Below are positions 1 through 7,664 of a DNA stretch of 10,154 nucleotides, in pieces. How positions within the stretch are numbered: position 1 is the first letter of the stretch; the number at the start of each line of letters is the position of its first letter. Source of the stretch: JBCBEX01 sp038528235 (lineage in GTDB: Bacteria; Bacteroidota; Rhodothermia; Rhodothermales; Rubricoccaceae). The notes under the pieces were generated by a model that saw only the letters and a program-made list of their open reading frames with translations, had not been told where the DNA came from and did not search any database. A program made the translations under genes and the position numbers. The DNA is taken from assembly GCA_038528235.1 (NCBI GenBank), contig JBCBEX010000120.1, positions 1-10,154 of the forward strand, read 5' to 3'.

Positions 1-93
1 TCTCGTCTGTCGCACTTCTCGTCTGTCGCACTTCTCGTCTGTCGCACTTCTCGTCTGTCGCACTTCTCGTCTGTCGCACTTCTCGTCTGTCGC
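1..93. repeat. 16-bp tandem repeat array, at least 5.8 copies
   Basis: The unit TCTCGTCTGTCGCACT is repeated without any mismatch at 1-16, 17-32, 33-48, 49-64 and 65-80. A sixth copy at 81-93 matches the first 13 bases and then diverges into CTAGG-type sequence. The array probably continues beyond the left edge, so the true copy number is unknown. There are no spacers, so it is not a CRISPR. The unit length is not a multiple of three and no long reading frame covers it, so it is intergenic. It ends 63 bp before the permease start codon, where changes in copy number could affect expression. Exact identity between copies suggests recent expansion or ongoing slippage. Confidence 0.95.
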
Positions 94-156
94 TAGGTCT
101 CGGTCGATCGTCCGGGGCTGCGACCGCCCCTCTTCGCACACGTCTGCCCTGCGGTT

Positions 157-2556
157 ATGCTCAAGAACTACCTCCTCGTCGCCCTCCGGGGCCTGCGCGC
201 CCAGCGTGGGACGACGCTCCTCAACGTCGTCGGGCTGGCTGTGGGACTGGCCTGCGCGCTCCTGACGGGCCTCTACGTGCGGCACGAGCTGAGCTACGAC
301 CGCTTTCACGAGCACGCCGACCGCATCGTGCGGGTGGCGAAAGACGAGCCTGGCTCCGAGTTCATGGGGACGAGCCGCTATGCGCTCACCCCAGCCCCGC
401 TGGCGGAGGCACTGATGCGCGACGTCCTAGAGGTCGAGCGCGCGGCGCAGGTGCAAGCCGTGGAGGCGCTCCTGGGGACGGACCCCGACGCGCGCGCCTA
501 CCGCGATGGCCTCTTCGCGACGCGCCACTTCTTCGAGGTCTTCACCTTCGACCTCCTCGACGGCGATCCGGCGACCGCCCTCGCAGAACCCAACTCCGTC
601 GTCCTCACCGCGTCGACGGCCCGCGCCTACTTCGGCGACACCAATCCGCTCGGCCAAACGCTCGACGGGCGCCTCGGCGACGACGCGGCAGCGCTCACCG
701 TCACCGGCGTCGTGGCGGACCCGCCCGCCCACAGCCACCTCGCCTTCGACTTCCTGCTGGCGATGACGACCTCGGAGTACTACACCCGGACCGTCGAACG
801 GGACCGCTGGGGTAGCAGCGACTACCACACCTATGCCCTGCTCCGCCCAGACGCGACGCCGGACGACCTCACGCCCGCGCTCGACGCGTTTGCCCAGACC
901 TACATCGCGCCGCTCGACTTCTTCCAGGAGAATCCGGAGCGGCTGACGGTCTTCTTCACGCAGCCGCTCACCGACCTCCACCTCCGCTCCGACCTCAACT
1001 TCGAGCTCGGCGTGGGCGGGAGCGAGCGCTACGTGTGGCTGGTGGCGGCCATCGGTATCCTGATCCTACTGCTGGCGTGCGTGAACTATACCAACCTCGC
1101 CACGGCGCGCGGGGCGACGCGAGCACAGGAAGTGGGCGTGCGCAAGGCGCTCGGCGCTGGGCAGGCGCAACTCGCCGGGCAGTTTCTCACCGAGGCCCTG
1201 CTCGTGACGTTTGTGGCGCTCGGGCTAGCCGTAGCGCTGGCGCAGGCTGCGCTTCCGACCTTCAGCGACCTCGTCGCACGCGACCTCTCGCTGGCCGTGG
1301 TCGCCACGCCCATGTTCTGGGGCATGATGGCGGCACTCGGTTTGGTGGTCGGGGTGCTCGCTGGCGGCTATCCGTCCCTCGTCCTCGCCCGCCTGCAGCC
1401 GGCGCGGGCCATGCAGGGGAGCCGCCCTGGTCGCGGGCGCTTCTTCCGCAACAGCCTCGTTGTGGGGCAGTTCGCCGTCACGACGGCGCTGCTCGCCGGG
1501 ACGCTCGCCGTACACCAGCAGGTGCGCTACGTCCAGACGGCACAGACGGGCCTCGACCGCGCGCAGGTCGTCGCCATCCCACTCGAAGACCGCGCAACCG
1601 TCCGGCAGTATGACGCGCTGAAGGAGACCCTGCGCGAGCACCCCGGCGTCCTCGCCGTGACGGCCTCGCAGCACAGCCCCACGCGGATCATCGGGCAGTC
1701 CGGCATGACGCGCTGGGAGGGCACCGACGAGGGCGAGCGGGTCGGCGTGTTCAACTCGGCCGTGCGGCCCGGCTTCGTGGACGCCTTTGGCCTGGAGATC
1801 GTCGAGGGGCGCGACTTCATCGAGGGGCACGAGGCTGACAACGGCGGCGCGCTCATCAACGAGACGCTCGCGCGCGAACTCGGCTGGGAGACGGCCGTCG
1901 GTCGCTGGATCGACGTGCACGGCTGGGAGATGCCTATCGTCGGCGTCGTCAAGGACTTCAACTTCCTCTCGTTCCGACAGCCCGTGGCCCCGCTCGCGCT
2001 CTACAACAACGGGAATTGGGTATCGCGCCTCCTCGTGAAGGTCGACCCCACCCAGGTCCCCGAGACGCTCGATCACCTGGAGGCCACGATGGCGACGGTG
2101 GCACCGGCCTATCCCTTCACCTATGAGTTCGTGGACGACGCCTACGCGCGGATGTACGCCGACGATGTGCAGTTGGGGCGGCTCTTCGGCGTGCTGACAG
2201 CGCTGGCGCTGCTCGTGGCGGGCCTGGGGCTCGTGGGGCTGACGGCGTTCATGACGGCCCAGCGGACCAAAGAGATTGGCATCCGCAAAGTGCTCGGTGC
2301 GACGGTGGCCCAGATCGTGGCGCTGATCTCCGCCGATCTCGTCAAGCTCGTCGTGCTCGCGTTCGTGATCGCTGCGCCGGTTGCCTATATCGGCCTGCGC
2401 CGCTGGCTCGACGATTTCGTCTACCGCATCGAACTAGGGCCCGGGCTCTTCCTGGTCACAGGCTTCGTTGCGATAGCGCTCACCCTCCTCGCGGTGAGCG
2501 TGCACGCGCTCCGCGCCGCCACCGCCGACCCCGTGCGGAGCCTGCGCTACGAGTAG
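157..2556 (+). CDS. ABC transporter permease, MacB/FtsX family, two-domain
   Basis: This is an inner-membrane permease of the FtsX/MacB-like group (MacB_PCD plus FtsX domains) found in families of paralogues in Bacteroidota and Acidobacteria. Such proteins work with a separate ATPase in efflux or in release of envelope molecules; the substrate cannot be told here. The 799-aa length fits the two-domain type. An N-terminal helix lies at about residues 20-42 (NVVGLAVGLACALL), followed by a periplasmic domain to about 290. Helices follow at about 292-313, 346-367, 387-408 and 432-452, then a second periplasmic domain, then helices at about 675-700, 729-748 and 764-784. The duplicated FtsX signature after the first helix of each half is clear: EVGVRKALGA near 325 and KEIGIRKVLGA near 705. 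The C-terminus DPVRSLRYE is typical of the family. No ATPase gene is in the window. The ATG at 157 places the first helix correctly; no convincing Shine-Dalgarno precedes it. The family call is firm, the function open. Confidence 0.93.
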   Translation: MLKNYLLVALRGLRAQRGTTLLNVVGLAVGLACALLTGLYVRHELSYDRFHEHADRIVRVAKDEPGSEFMGTSRYALTPAPLAEALMRDVLEVERAAQVQAVEALLGTDPDARAYRDGLFATRHFFEVFTFDLLDGDPATALAEPNSVVLTASTARAYFGDTNPLGQTLDGRLGDDAAALTVTGVVADPPAHSHLAFDFLLAMTTSEYYTRTVERDRWGSSDYHTYALLRPDATPDDLTPALDAFAQTYIAPLDFFQENPERLTVFFTQPLTDLHLRSDLNFELGVGGSERYVWLVAAIGILILLLACVNYTNLATARGATRAQEVGVRKALGAGQAQLAGQFLTEALLVTFVALGLAVALAQAALPTFSDLVARDLSLAVVATPMFWGMMAALGLVVGVLAGGYPSLVLARLQPARAMQGSRPGRGRFFRNSLVVGQFAVTTALLAGTLAVHQQVRYVQTAQTGLDRAQVVAIPLEDRATVRQYDALKETLREHPGVLAVTASQHSPTRIIGQSGMTRWEGTDEGERVGVFNSAVRPGFVDAFGLEIVEGRDFIEGHEADNGGALINETLARELGWETAVGRWIDVHGWEMPIVGVVKDFNFLSFRQPVAPLALYNNGNWVSRLLVKVDPTQVPETLDHLEATMATVAPAYPFTYEFVDDAYARMYADDVQLGRLFGVLTALALLVAGLGLVGLTAFMTAQRTKEIGIRKVLGATVAQIVALISADLVKLVVLAFVIAAPVAYIGLRRWLDDFVYRIELGPGLFLVTGFVAIALTLLAVSVHALRAATADPVRSLRYE

Positions 2557-2575
2557 GCAGCCTGCGGCTTCACGC

Positions 2576-5125
2576 TCACGACCCTGTCCGCCTCCCCGCC
2601 GCGACCACAAGCGCGTTGCGGCGGCTGGCCATCCAGGACACGTCTTCCAACGCATCGATAGCAGCCTGGAGGCGCACTGCCGCCTCCTCGGAGGCATACA
2701 GCTCCAGGTCGGCCCAGGCTTGCAAGCCTGCTGCGAACTGAGTGATGCCGTGCGCTGCGCCGAGCCGCTCGGTGAGTTCGCGCACGGCCGTGTCAGCGTA
2801 GGGCTGCGCTGCCGCGGGCTGACCGGCATCGAGATGCAGCCGAGCCAACGTTAGGAGCGGGAAGCTTGTCTGGGGTGTCGCGGGTCTGTCCGATGCGAGG
2901 TAGGCCGCTCGGGCACGCTGGAGCATGTCTATAGCGGCCTCCCCCTCGCCTGCCTTCCTCAAAGCCGCCCCGAGGTTTTGGAGCACGCTGGGGTGATCGG
3001 CGTCCACTTCTCCCCGAGATCCTCGGACGGCGAGAACCCGACGGTGCACGCGGACGGCCTCCGCTGGGTCGTCTGTGGTCGCTCCGAGGTTGCTGAGGAC
3101 TTGCAGGACGAGCCCGTGATCGTCGGGCATTCCTGCGGCGGCGAACGCGTCCACCGCAGCACGGTTGAGCCGGGCAGTCTCGGCCTCGTCGCCGCGGCTT
3201 CCCGCCACCGTGGCCGCGTTGGCGAGGGCCAGCCCGAAGCTCGCGTGCGCCTCGCCGTAGAGGTCCCGGCTCAGTTGGACCGATTCCTCGACGACGGCGA
3301 CCGCTTCCTCGTAGCGCTGCAGCCCAGCCAGTACGGTTGCGTAGTGCTGCAGCGCGGTGGCGAGGCTTTCGTGCTCGCTCTCACCGAGCGCCCGGTAGAC
3401 CTCCACGGCCCGAGCAAGGTGGAGTTCGGCCTCTTCGTTCCGACCCGGGGCCCGCTTCAGGAAGAACCCGTAGTCGCTGTGGGCGCTGGCCTGGCCAGCC
3501 GGATGGGAGGACGCGTGCGCCTCCCAGCGGTCTAGGCTCTCTCGAAACAGGGAGTCGGCGACCTCGCGTGCTTCGTATCGCATCGCCATCCACGCGCGCT
3601 CCGATGACGCCTGAGCCACCTGCACGCTCGCCGGGCCAAAATCCGCGACCGCGCGCTGGAGGAGGTGCTGCGCGAAGGCATAGGTAGTGTCGCCCAGCGA
3701 CCTCCGGGTGCGACCGAGGACCCGCAGCAGTTCGAACCGGTCGGTCCCGTCGAGGTCGCGCTCGGCGCGCTCCGTGGCGAGCCGGAGCACCTCCGCGAAG
3801 GGTACGTCGGGCGGCAGCGACTCCGCTTCGAGCGGGTCGATGGTCGTGAAGAGGTCGATGGTGTAGGCGGCCATGCGCTCGGCGCGGTCGCGCTCGGTGC
3901 GGAGCCGCTGCACGTGCCACGCACCGAACGAACCGGCCGTAACGAGGAGCACTACCGCGAGGGCGAGCCCCCGGCGGTGGCGGCGGACGTAGCGCCCGAA
4001 GCGGTAGCCCACCGAGTCGGGCCGGGCCTCCACAGGGTGGCCGTCGAGGTGACGCTGGACGTCGCGGGCGAGCGCGTCGGGCGTGGCGTAGCGGCGCGCG
4101 GGCGCCTTGCGGAGCGCTTTGAGGCAGATCTGGTCGAGGTCGCCCGCAAGGCGGCGGCGGAGCGTTTGGGCCGGCCCGGCGAGCGTCAGCACGTCAGCGC
4201 GCGTGACGGCGGTGCTCGGCCGCTCGGGCTCTTCCTCGACGATCACCCGCGCGACCTCGTGGAGCACCTTCTTGGGAAGGTCGAAGGGCCGCGTGCCCGC
4301 GAGCAACTCGTAGAGCAGCACGCCGAGCGCGTAAACATCGGTGGCCGTCGTGATGGCCTCGCCCCGCACCTGCTCGGGGGCGGCATACTCCGGCGTGAGG
4401 AGCCGCTGCTCGGTCCGCGTGAGCGTGTCATCGTCCCCCAGTTCCAGCAACCGCGCAATGCCGAAGTCGAGCAGCTTCACCCGCCCCTCTGGGGTCACCA
4501 GCACGTTGGATGGCTTGAGGTCGCGGTGGACGACGAGGCTCTGGTGCGCGTGCTGGACCGCCGCGCACACGTCGCCGAAGAGCCCGAGGCGGGCGTCCAC
4601 GGAGAGGCGCTGCTGCGCGGCGTGGTCGGTGATCGGCACCCCCTCGACGAACTCCATCACCAGGTAGGGCCGTCCCTCGGGCGTAGCTCCACCGTCGAGC
4701 AGCCGGGCGATGCCGGGGTGGTCGAGGCGGGCGAGGATCTGCCGCTCCTGCGCAAACCGCGCGACCACGTCCAGCCGCATTGTGTCGAGGAGCTTCAGCG
4801 CCGCGGTCTGCTCCACGACGCCGTCGGCGCGCTCGGCGCGGTAGACCGTGCCCATGCCGCCGCGCCCCACGCGCTCGGCGAGTCGCCAACGCCCGACCTC
4901 GCTGCCGAGCGCAGGGTCCGCCCCCAGCGCACCGTCCGCGAGCGCCTCGCCCAAATCCGCGAAGTAGACCACGGCCTCGGCGTCCGCCGCCAGCAGCGCC
5001 TCGACCTCCGCGCGGAGGCTGGCGTCCGACGTCGCCCCCTGCAAATAGGCAGTGCGCTCCGAGGACGGCAACGCCGCCGCCTCGTCTAGCAGGCGCTCGA
5101 TCTCGTTCCAGCGGTCAGCGTTCAT
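2576..5125 (-). CDS. Membrane Ser/Thr protein kinase (PknB-like) with C-terminal TPR region
   Basis: This is a Hanks-type Ser/Thr kinase of 849 aa. The glycine loop VGRGGMGTVY is at residues 86-95, the ATP-binding Lys at 111 (AALKLL), the catalytic loop HRDLKPSN at 200-207 with Asp202, DFG at 220-222 and APE at 249-251. All key catalytic residues are present, and the Arg before Asp202 marks it as a kinase likely to need activation-loop phosphorylation; Thr234, 236, 238 and 244 lie in that segment. A basic stretch (RRHRR) precedes one membrane helix at about 386-405. The rest, to about 830, is helical TPR repeats of the kinesin-light-chain style, probably a sensor or docking region, by family topology outside the membrane. 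The ATG at 5125 is chosen because MNADRWNEIERLLDEA is the usual start of this family; a TTG at 5140 would add five residues. The gene lies 123 bp downstream of the sigma gene and probably serves it, but it also has its own promoter-like motif. It ends 19 bp from the convergent permease stop. Confidence 0.93.
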   Translation of the reverse strand: MNADRWNEIERLLDEAAALPSSERTAYLQGATSDASLRAEVEALLAADAEAVVYFADLGEALADGALGADPALGSEVGRWRLAERVGRGGMGTVYRAERADGVVEQTAALKLLDTMRLDVVARFAQERQILARLDHPGIARLLDGGATPEGRPYLVMEFVEGVPITDHAAQQRLSVDARLGLFGDVCAAVQHAHQSLVVHRDLKPSNVLVTPEGRVKLLDFGIARLLELGDDDTLTRTEQRLLTPEYAAPEQVRGEAITTATDVYALGVLLYELLAGTRPFDLPKKVLHEVARVIVEEEPERPSTAVTRADVLTLAGPAQTLRRRLAGDLDQICLKALRKAPARRYATPDALARDVQRHLDGHPVEARPDSVGYRFGRYVRRHRRGLALAVVLLVTAGSFGAWHVQRLRTERDRAERMAAYTIDLFTTIDPLEAESLPPDVPFAEVLRLATERAERDLDGTDRFELLRVLGRTRRSLGDTTYAFAQHLLQRAVADFGPASVQVAQASSERAWMAMRYEAREVADSLFRESLDRWEAHASSHPAGQASAHSDYGFFLKRAPGRNEEAELHLARAVEVYRALGESEHESLATALQHYATVLAGLQRYEEAVAVVEESVQLSRDLYGEAHASFGLALANAATVAGSRGDEAETARLNRAAVDAFAAAGMPDDHGLVLQVLSNLGATTDDPAEAVRVHRRVLAVRGSRGEVDADHPSVLQNLGAALRKAGEGEAAIDMLQRARAAYLASDRPATPQTSFPLLTLARLHLDAGQPAAAQPYADTAVRELTERLGAAHGITQFAAGLQAWADLELYASEEAAVRLQAAIDALEDVSWMASRRNALVVAAGRRTGS

Positions 5126-5163
5126 GCAGGAGGGAGCCAAAAGGAAGGGGGCGTCATCATGCT

Positions 5164-5193
5164 CTACCGTAACCGGTGCCTAGAGAGATCACC
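5164..5193 (-). promoter_or_regulatory. Putative promoter of the kinase gene, GGTGAT-N18-CGGTAG
   Basis: On the minus strand GGTGAT (5193-5188) is followed by 18 bases and then CGGTAG (5169-5164), with TTA directly before CGGTAG. Both hexamers and the spacing are identical to the motif at 7665-7694, and nearly identical to that at 6054-6083. It ends 38 bp before the kinase ATG, a normal place for a promoter with a short leader. It does not resemble the usual Bacteroidota housekeeping promoter (TTTG with TAnnTTTG), so an alternative or ECF sigma factor is the likely reader. The 15-bp repeats begin 7 bp upstream of it. The motif is seen directly; the promoter function is inferred. Confidence 0.45.
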
Positions 5194-5200
5194 GAAGACC

Positions 5201-5245
5201 GTCGCATCGTGACACGTCGCATCGTGGCACGTCGCATCGTGGCAT
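5201..5245. repeat. 15-bp tandem repeat, three copies, between sigma factor and kinase genes
   Basis: Three adjacent units, GTCGCATCGTGACAC (5201-5215), GTCGCATCGTGGCAC (5216-5230) and GTCGCATCGTGGCAT (5231-5245), differ by one base each. They begin 3 bp after the sigma stop codon and end 7 bp upstream of the GGTGAT box of the putative kinase promoter, a typical position for activator sites. GTGNCAC and CACG-N6-CGTG inverted repeats recur at the unit junctions, so both protein binding to DNA and RNA hairpins are possible. Confidence 0.9.
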
Positions 5246-5248
5246 GTC

Positions 5249-5842
5249 TCACCCGCTGGCATCGTGCAGGAGGTCCGTCTCCAACTGCGTGTAGAGCCAG
5301 GCCCGCGCCGCCCGCCAGCCGCGCTTGACGGTTGGGGCCGAGACGCCCAGCGCAGCAGCGGTTTCGTCCACAGACAGCCCGGCAAAGAAACGGCACTCGA
5401 CGATCCGGGCAGGGCGTTCGCCGACGGCGACTTCGAGGCGGTCGAGGGCCGCGTGGAGCGCGAGCAGGTCGTCGGCGCGACCTTCCGTCTGGCCATTCGC
5501 GACCGTCGGCGCATCGTCCAGCCCGACGGGTACGGCGTCTCCGCCGCGCTTCTGGGCGCGCTGCTGCTCGGCGTAGCTCACGAGCACCTGGCGCATGGCC
5601 CGCGCCGCAATCGCGAGGAAGTGTGCCCGGTCGTTGGCCTGCGGCGGGCTCGCGACGAGCTTGAGGTACGACTCGTGTACGAGCGCCGTCGTGTTGAGCG
5701 TGGCCCCGCCGAGCAGCGCACGGCGCTGGCGTGCAGCGCGGCGACGGAGGTCGTCGTAGACGAGCGGGTAGAGTTGCTCGACGGCCTGCGCATCGCCGTT
5801 GGCGGCGGCGGCGAGCAGGTCGGGGATGGAGGCGTCGTCCAT
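5249..5842 (-). CDS. ECF-type RNA polymerase sigma factor (PF07638 / TIGR02999 type)
   Basis: This 197-aa protein has sigma region 2 at about residues 8-100 and sigma region 4 at about 125-190, with no sigma 3 domain. LYPLVYDDLRRRA (24-36) followed by TLNTTALVHESYLKL (48-62) is the hallmark of the PF07638 ECF group. The region 4 helix-turn-helix spans about 156-183 (LSVDETAAALGVSAPTVKR). The DAED motif of region 2.2 is replaced by NTTA (50-53). No anti-sigma gene is adjacent; the next gene downstream is a Ser/Thr kinase, a pairing known for several ECF groups and suggesting control by phosphorylation. The ATG at 5842 gives the usual family N-terminus. An ATG at 5869 would add nine residues and has a better Shine-Dalgarno-like AGGTG six bases upstream; one at 5926 is also in frame. 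The family is certain, the start less so. Confidence 0.92.
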   Translation of the reverse strand: MDDASIPDLLAAAANGDAQAVEQLYPLVYDDLRRRAARQRRALLGGATLNTTALVHESYLKLVASPPQANDRAHFLAIAARAMRQVLVSYAEQQRAQKRGGDAVPVGLDDAPTVANGQTEGRADDLLALHAALDRLEVAVGERPARIVECRFFAGLSVDETAAALGVSAPTVKRGWRAARAWLYTQLETDLLHDASG

Positions 5843-6053
5843 GGGCGCGGTGGTGGAACGCGGCAACATACCGCACACCTGCCGGGGGAATGCGTTGCGA
5901 CGTGGTTGTTGCTTCACTGCGGGCATGGCGCGCTACGCGAAAGACTTCAGGGCGTCCGGACAGTCTTCTCACGCATTCGGCGCAGCGAACTGGATCACCG
6001 TCCGTGGCACGGTGCACCTCGGCGTCTAACCGAGCATCGGCTGCGTGAGCCTG

Positions 6054-6083
6054 CATGATCCCCCGTTCTCACGATTCCGGTAG
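6054..6083 (+). promoter_or_regulatory. Putative promoter of the first propeller gene, CATGAT-N18-CGGTAG
   Basis: CATGAT (6054-6059) is followed by 18 bases and CGGTAG (6078-6083), with TTC directly before CGGTAG. TGAT, the spacing, the TT and the CGGTAG box match the motifs before the kinase and before the 198-aa gene. It ends 53 bp before the ATG at 6137. The rest of the 294-bp divergent gap (5843-6136) shows no convincing gene or second clear motif. The promoter function is inferred, and the upstream box differs from the other two at two positions. Confidence 0.38.
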
Positions 6084-6136
6084 AGACGAGTGTGCGGCCC
6101 CTCCCGGGTGCCTTTTCCTCGTTCGCTCTCCGACCC

Positions 6137-7642
6137 ATGCGCTTTCGCTACGCAGCCCTCGTCGCTCTTCTCATCTTCGCTGCTCCAGTCCTCGCCCAAA
6201 CGGAGGCCAAGCTCACCGACCCGAACGGCACGGGCGGCGCCGTTGGCGACTTCTACGGCCGCGCGGCTGCTCTGAGCGCCGACGGCTCGGTGGCGCTCGT
6301 CGGCGCCGAGAACAAGACCAACTTCCAGGGAGCGGCCTTCGTCTACGTCAACGAGGGTGGCACCTGGCGCTTACAGGCCGAACTCCAGGCCCCCACCCCG
6401 ACCGTCGCCGACTATTTCGGCGCGGCGGTCGCGCTCACCCGCGATGGCACCCTCGCTTTCGTGACGAGTCGCAGCTTCATCACCCCAGCGGTCCATGTCT
6501 TCGAACGGACCGGCGATGCCTGGACACTTCTGACGTCCATTCTGCCTACGTCGGCGACCGTCCAGGACCAGTTCGGCGGTACGCTCGCCGTGAACGCCGA
6601 AGGCAGTGTGGTCCTCGTGGGCGCGATCCTCGCGGACGCGGCCGTGACCGACGGCGGCGCGGCCTATGTCTTCACGCGTAGCGGCGACTCTTGGGCTGAG
6701 ACGGCCGTGCTCACGGCCAGCGACGCCGCCCAGCTTGCGTTCTTCGGGTGGTCGGTCGCGCTCAGCGGCGACGGCGCCTATGCTCTCGTCGGCAACGGTT
6801 TCAGCGACGGCGGCGGCGCGGCCTATGTCTTTGCCCGCTCAGGCGACACCTGGACGGAGCAGTCCCGCTTCACGTCGGCCGAGATCGACGTAACGCCGCA
6901 GTTCGGCCAATCGGTGGCGCTCGACGGCGACGGTAATACAGCCCTCGTGGGAGCCTCGTCCGAGGACGGTCTGGAGAGCGCTGACGGCGGCGCACTCTAC
7001 GTCTTCACCCGCACCGGAGCCGCGTGGACCCAGCAGGCCCGCCTCGTGGCGAGCGACGGCCAGGCTGGCGATCAACTCGGATTTGCCGCCGCGCTCACGC
7101 CGGACGGGCGCACGGCCCTCGCTGGAGCCAACCAGAACGACGGCTTTCGCGGCGCCGCGTACGTGTTCGGCTTCGACGGCGCATCGTGGGCGGAGCAGGC
7201 CAAGCTCATTGCGAGCGACGGGGTGGACAGCGACCAGTTCGGCAGCGCGGTCGCCCTGAGCACGGACGGCGCGACGGCGCTCGTCGGCATGCCGCAGGCC
7301 CTGAATGACGGACCGGGGGCGGCTTACGTCTTCACCGGCTTCGCCGTCGCCGCCGAGGAGGGACCGCTGGCGCAGCGCGCGACGCTCGGCCCCGCCTACC
7401 CTAACCCTACGCCCGCTGGCGGCCTCGTCCGCGCTCCGCTCGTGGTCGCCGAGTCACAGTCCGTCCGCGTGGTGCTCTACGACGTGCTCGGGCGCGCCGT
7501 CCGCGCCGTGGACCTCGGCGTAGTCGCGCCGCAGCAGACCACCGATGTGGCCGTGCCTACGGGCGGGCTGGCCCCCGGGCTCTACGTGCTCCGCGCCGAG
7601 GGACCGTCCATCACGGCAAGCCGCCGCGTCGTCGTCCGCTAG
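6137..7642 (+). CDS. Secreted seven-bladed FG-GAP beta-propeller protein with T9SS sorting tail
   Basis: This is a 501-aa exported protein. A signal peptide (MRFRYAALVALL...PVLA) is predicted to be cut before Gln21. Seven repeats of about 52-57 residues follow; each has an aromatic-FG-type motif (near residues 40, 94, 146, 203, 257, 314 and 368), a DG-x-ALVG strand and GAAYVF. This is the FG-GAP (PF14312-like) pattern. The seventh blade lacks its outer strand, while the N-terminus TEAKL supplies the W-x-x-x-A-K-L type strand, as expected for a closed propeller. The tail (about 415-501) has AYPNP, VRVVLYDVLGRAVR and GLAPGLYVLRA, a type A T9SS sorting domain that leads to surface attachment or release. 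ATG 6137 is preferred to an in-frame GTG at 6092 because it starts the signal peptide. No enzyme motif is seen; a binding or structural role is likely. Blades 3 and 4 share an exact 21-bp repeat. Confidence 0.88.
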   Translation: MRFRYAALVALLIFAAPVLAQTEAKLTDPNGTGGAVGDFYGRAAALSADGSVALVGAENKTNFQGAAFVYVNEGGTWRLQAELQAPTPTVADYFGAAVALTRDGTLAFVTSRSFITPAVHVFERTGDAWTLLTSILPTSATVQDQFGGTLAVNAEGSVVLVGAILADAAVTDGGAAYVFTRSGDSWAETAVLTASDAAQLAFFGWSVALSGDGAYALVGNGFSDGGGAAYVFARSGDTWTEQSRFTSAEIDVTPQFGQSVALDGDGNTALVGASSEDGLESADGGALYVFTRTGAAWTQQARLVASDGQAGDQLGFAAALTPDGRTALAGANQNDGFRGAAYVFGFDGASWAEQAKLIASDGVDSDQFGSAVALSTDGATALVGMPQALNDGPGAAYVFTGFAVAAEEGPLAQRATLGPAYPNPTPAGGLVRAPLVVAESQSVRVVLYDVLGRAVRAVDLGVVAPQQTTDVAVPTGGLAPGLYVLRAEGPSITASRRVVVR

Positions 7643-7664
7643 CCGTGCGGTGATCTCGCTCCGC

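Noticed and set aside
1..93. CRISPR array
   Set aside because: The units are directly adjacent, with no spacers between them, and are only 16 bp long.
114..130. GGGGC-N7-GCCCC inverted repeat before the permease start
   Set aside because: A 5-bp stem in GC-rich sequence with no T-run is easily found by chance; it was not called an operator or terminator.
2557..2575. Possible terminator between the convergent permease and kinase genes
   Set aside because: Only a 4-bp AGCC/GGCT stem with a 3-base loop and no T-run could be found, which is too weak to call.
3665..5089. Long open frame (474 codons) on the plus strand opposite the kinase gene
   Set aside because: It mirrors the codon pattern of the kinase in GC-rich DNA, has no recognisable domain, and the kinase on the other strand has all its catalytic motifs.
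5994..5999. GGTGAT box on the minus strand upstream of the sigma gene as a fourth copy of the shared promoter
   Set aside because: At the required 18-bp spacing the downstream hexamer is TGCGTG, not CGGTAG, so the second box is missing.
5925..6029. 34-codon open frame on the plus strand in the divergent region upstream of the first propeller
   Set aside because: There is no ribosome binding site, no recognisable sequence and no conservation evidence; its length is expected by chance.
5157..6056. 299-codon open frame on the minus strand overlapping the sigma gene and the 15-bp repeats
   Set aside because: It is a different frame from the sigma factor, with low-complexity Arg/Ala composition and a repeat-derived tail (MRRAT-type); it is a shadow of the real gene.
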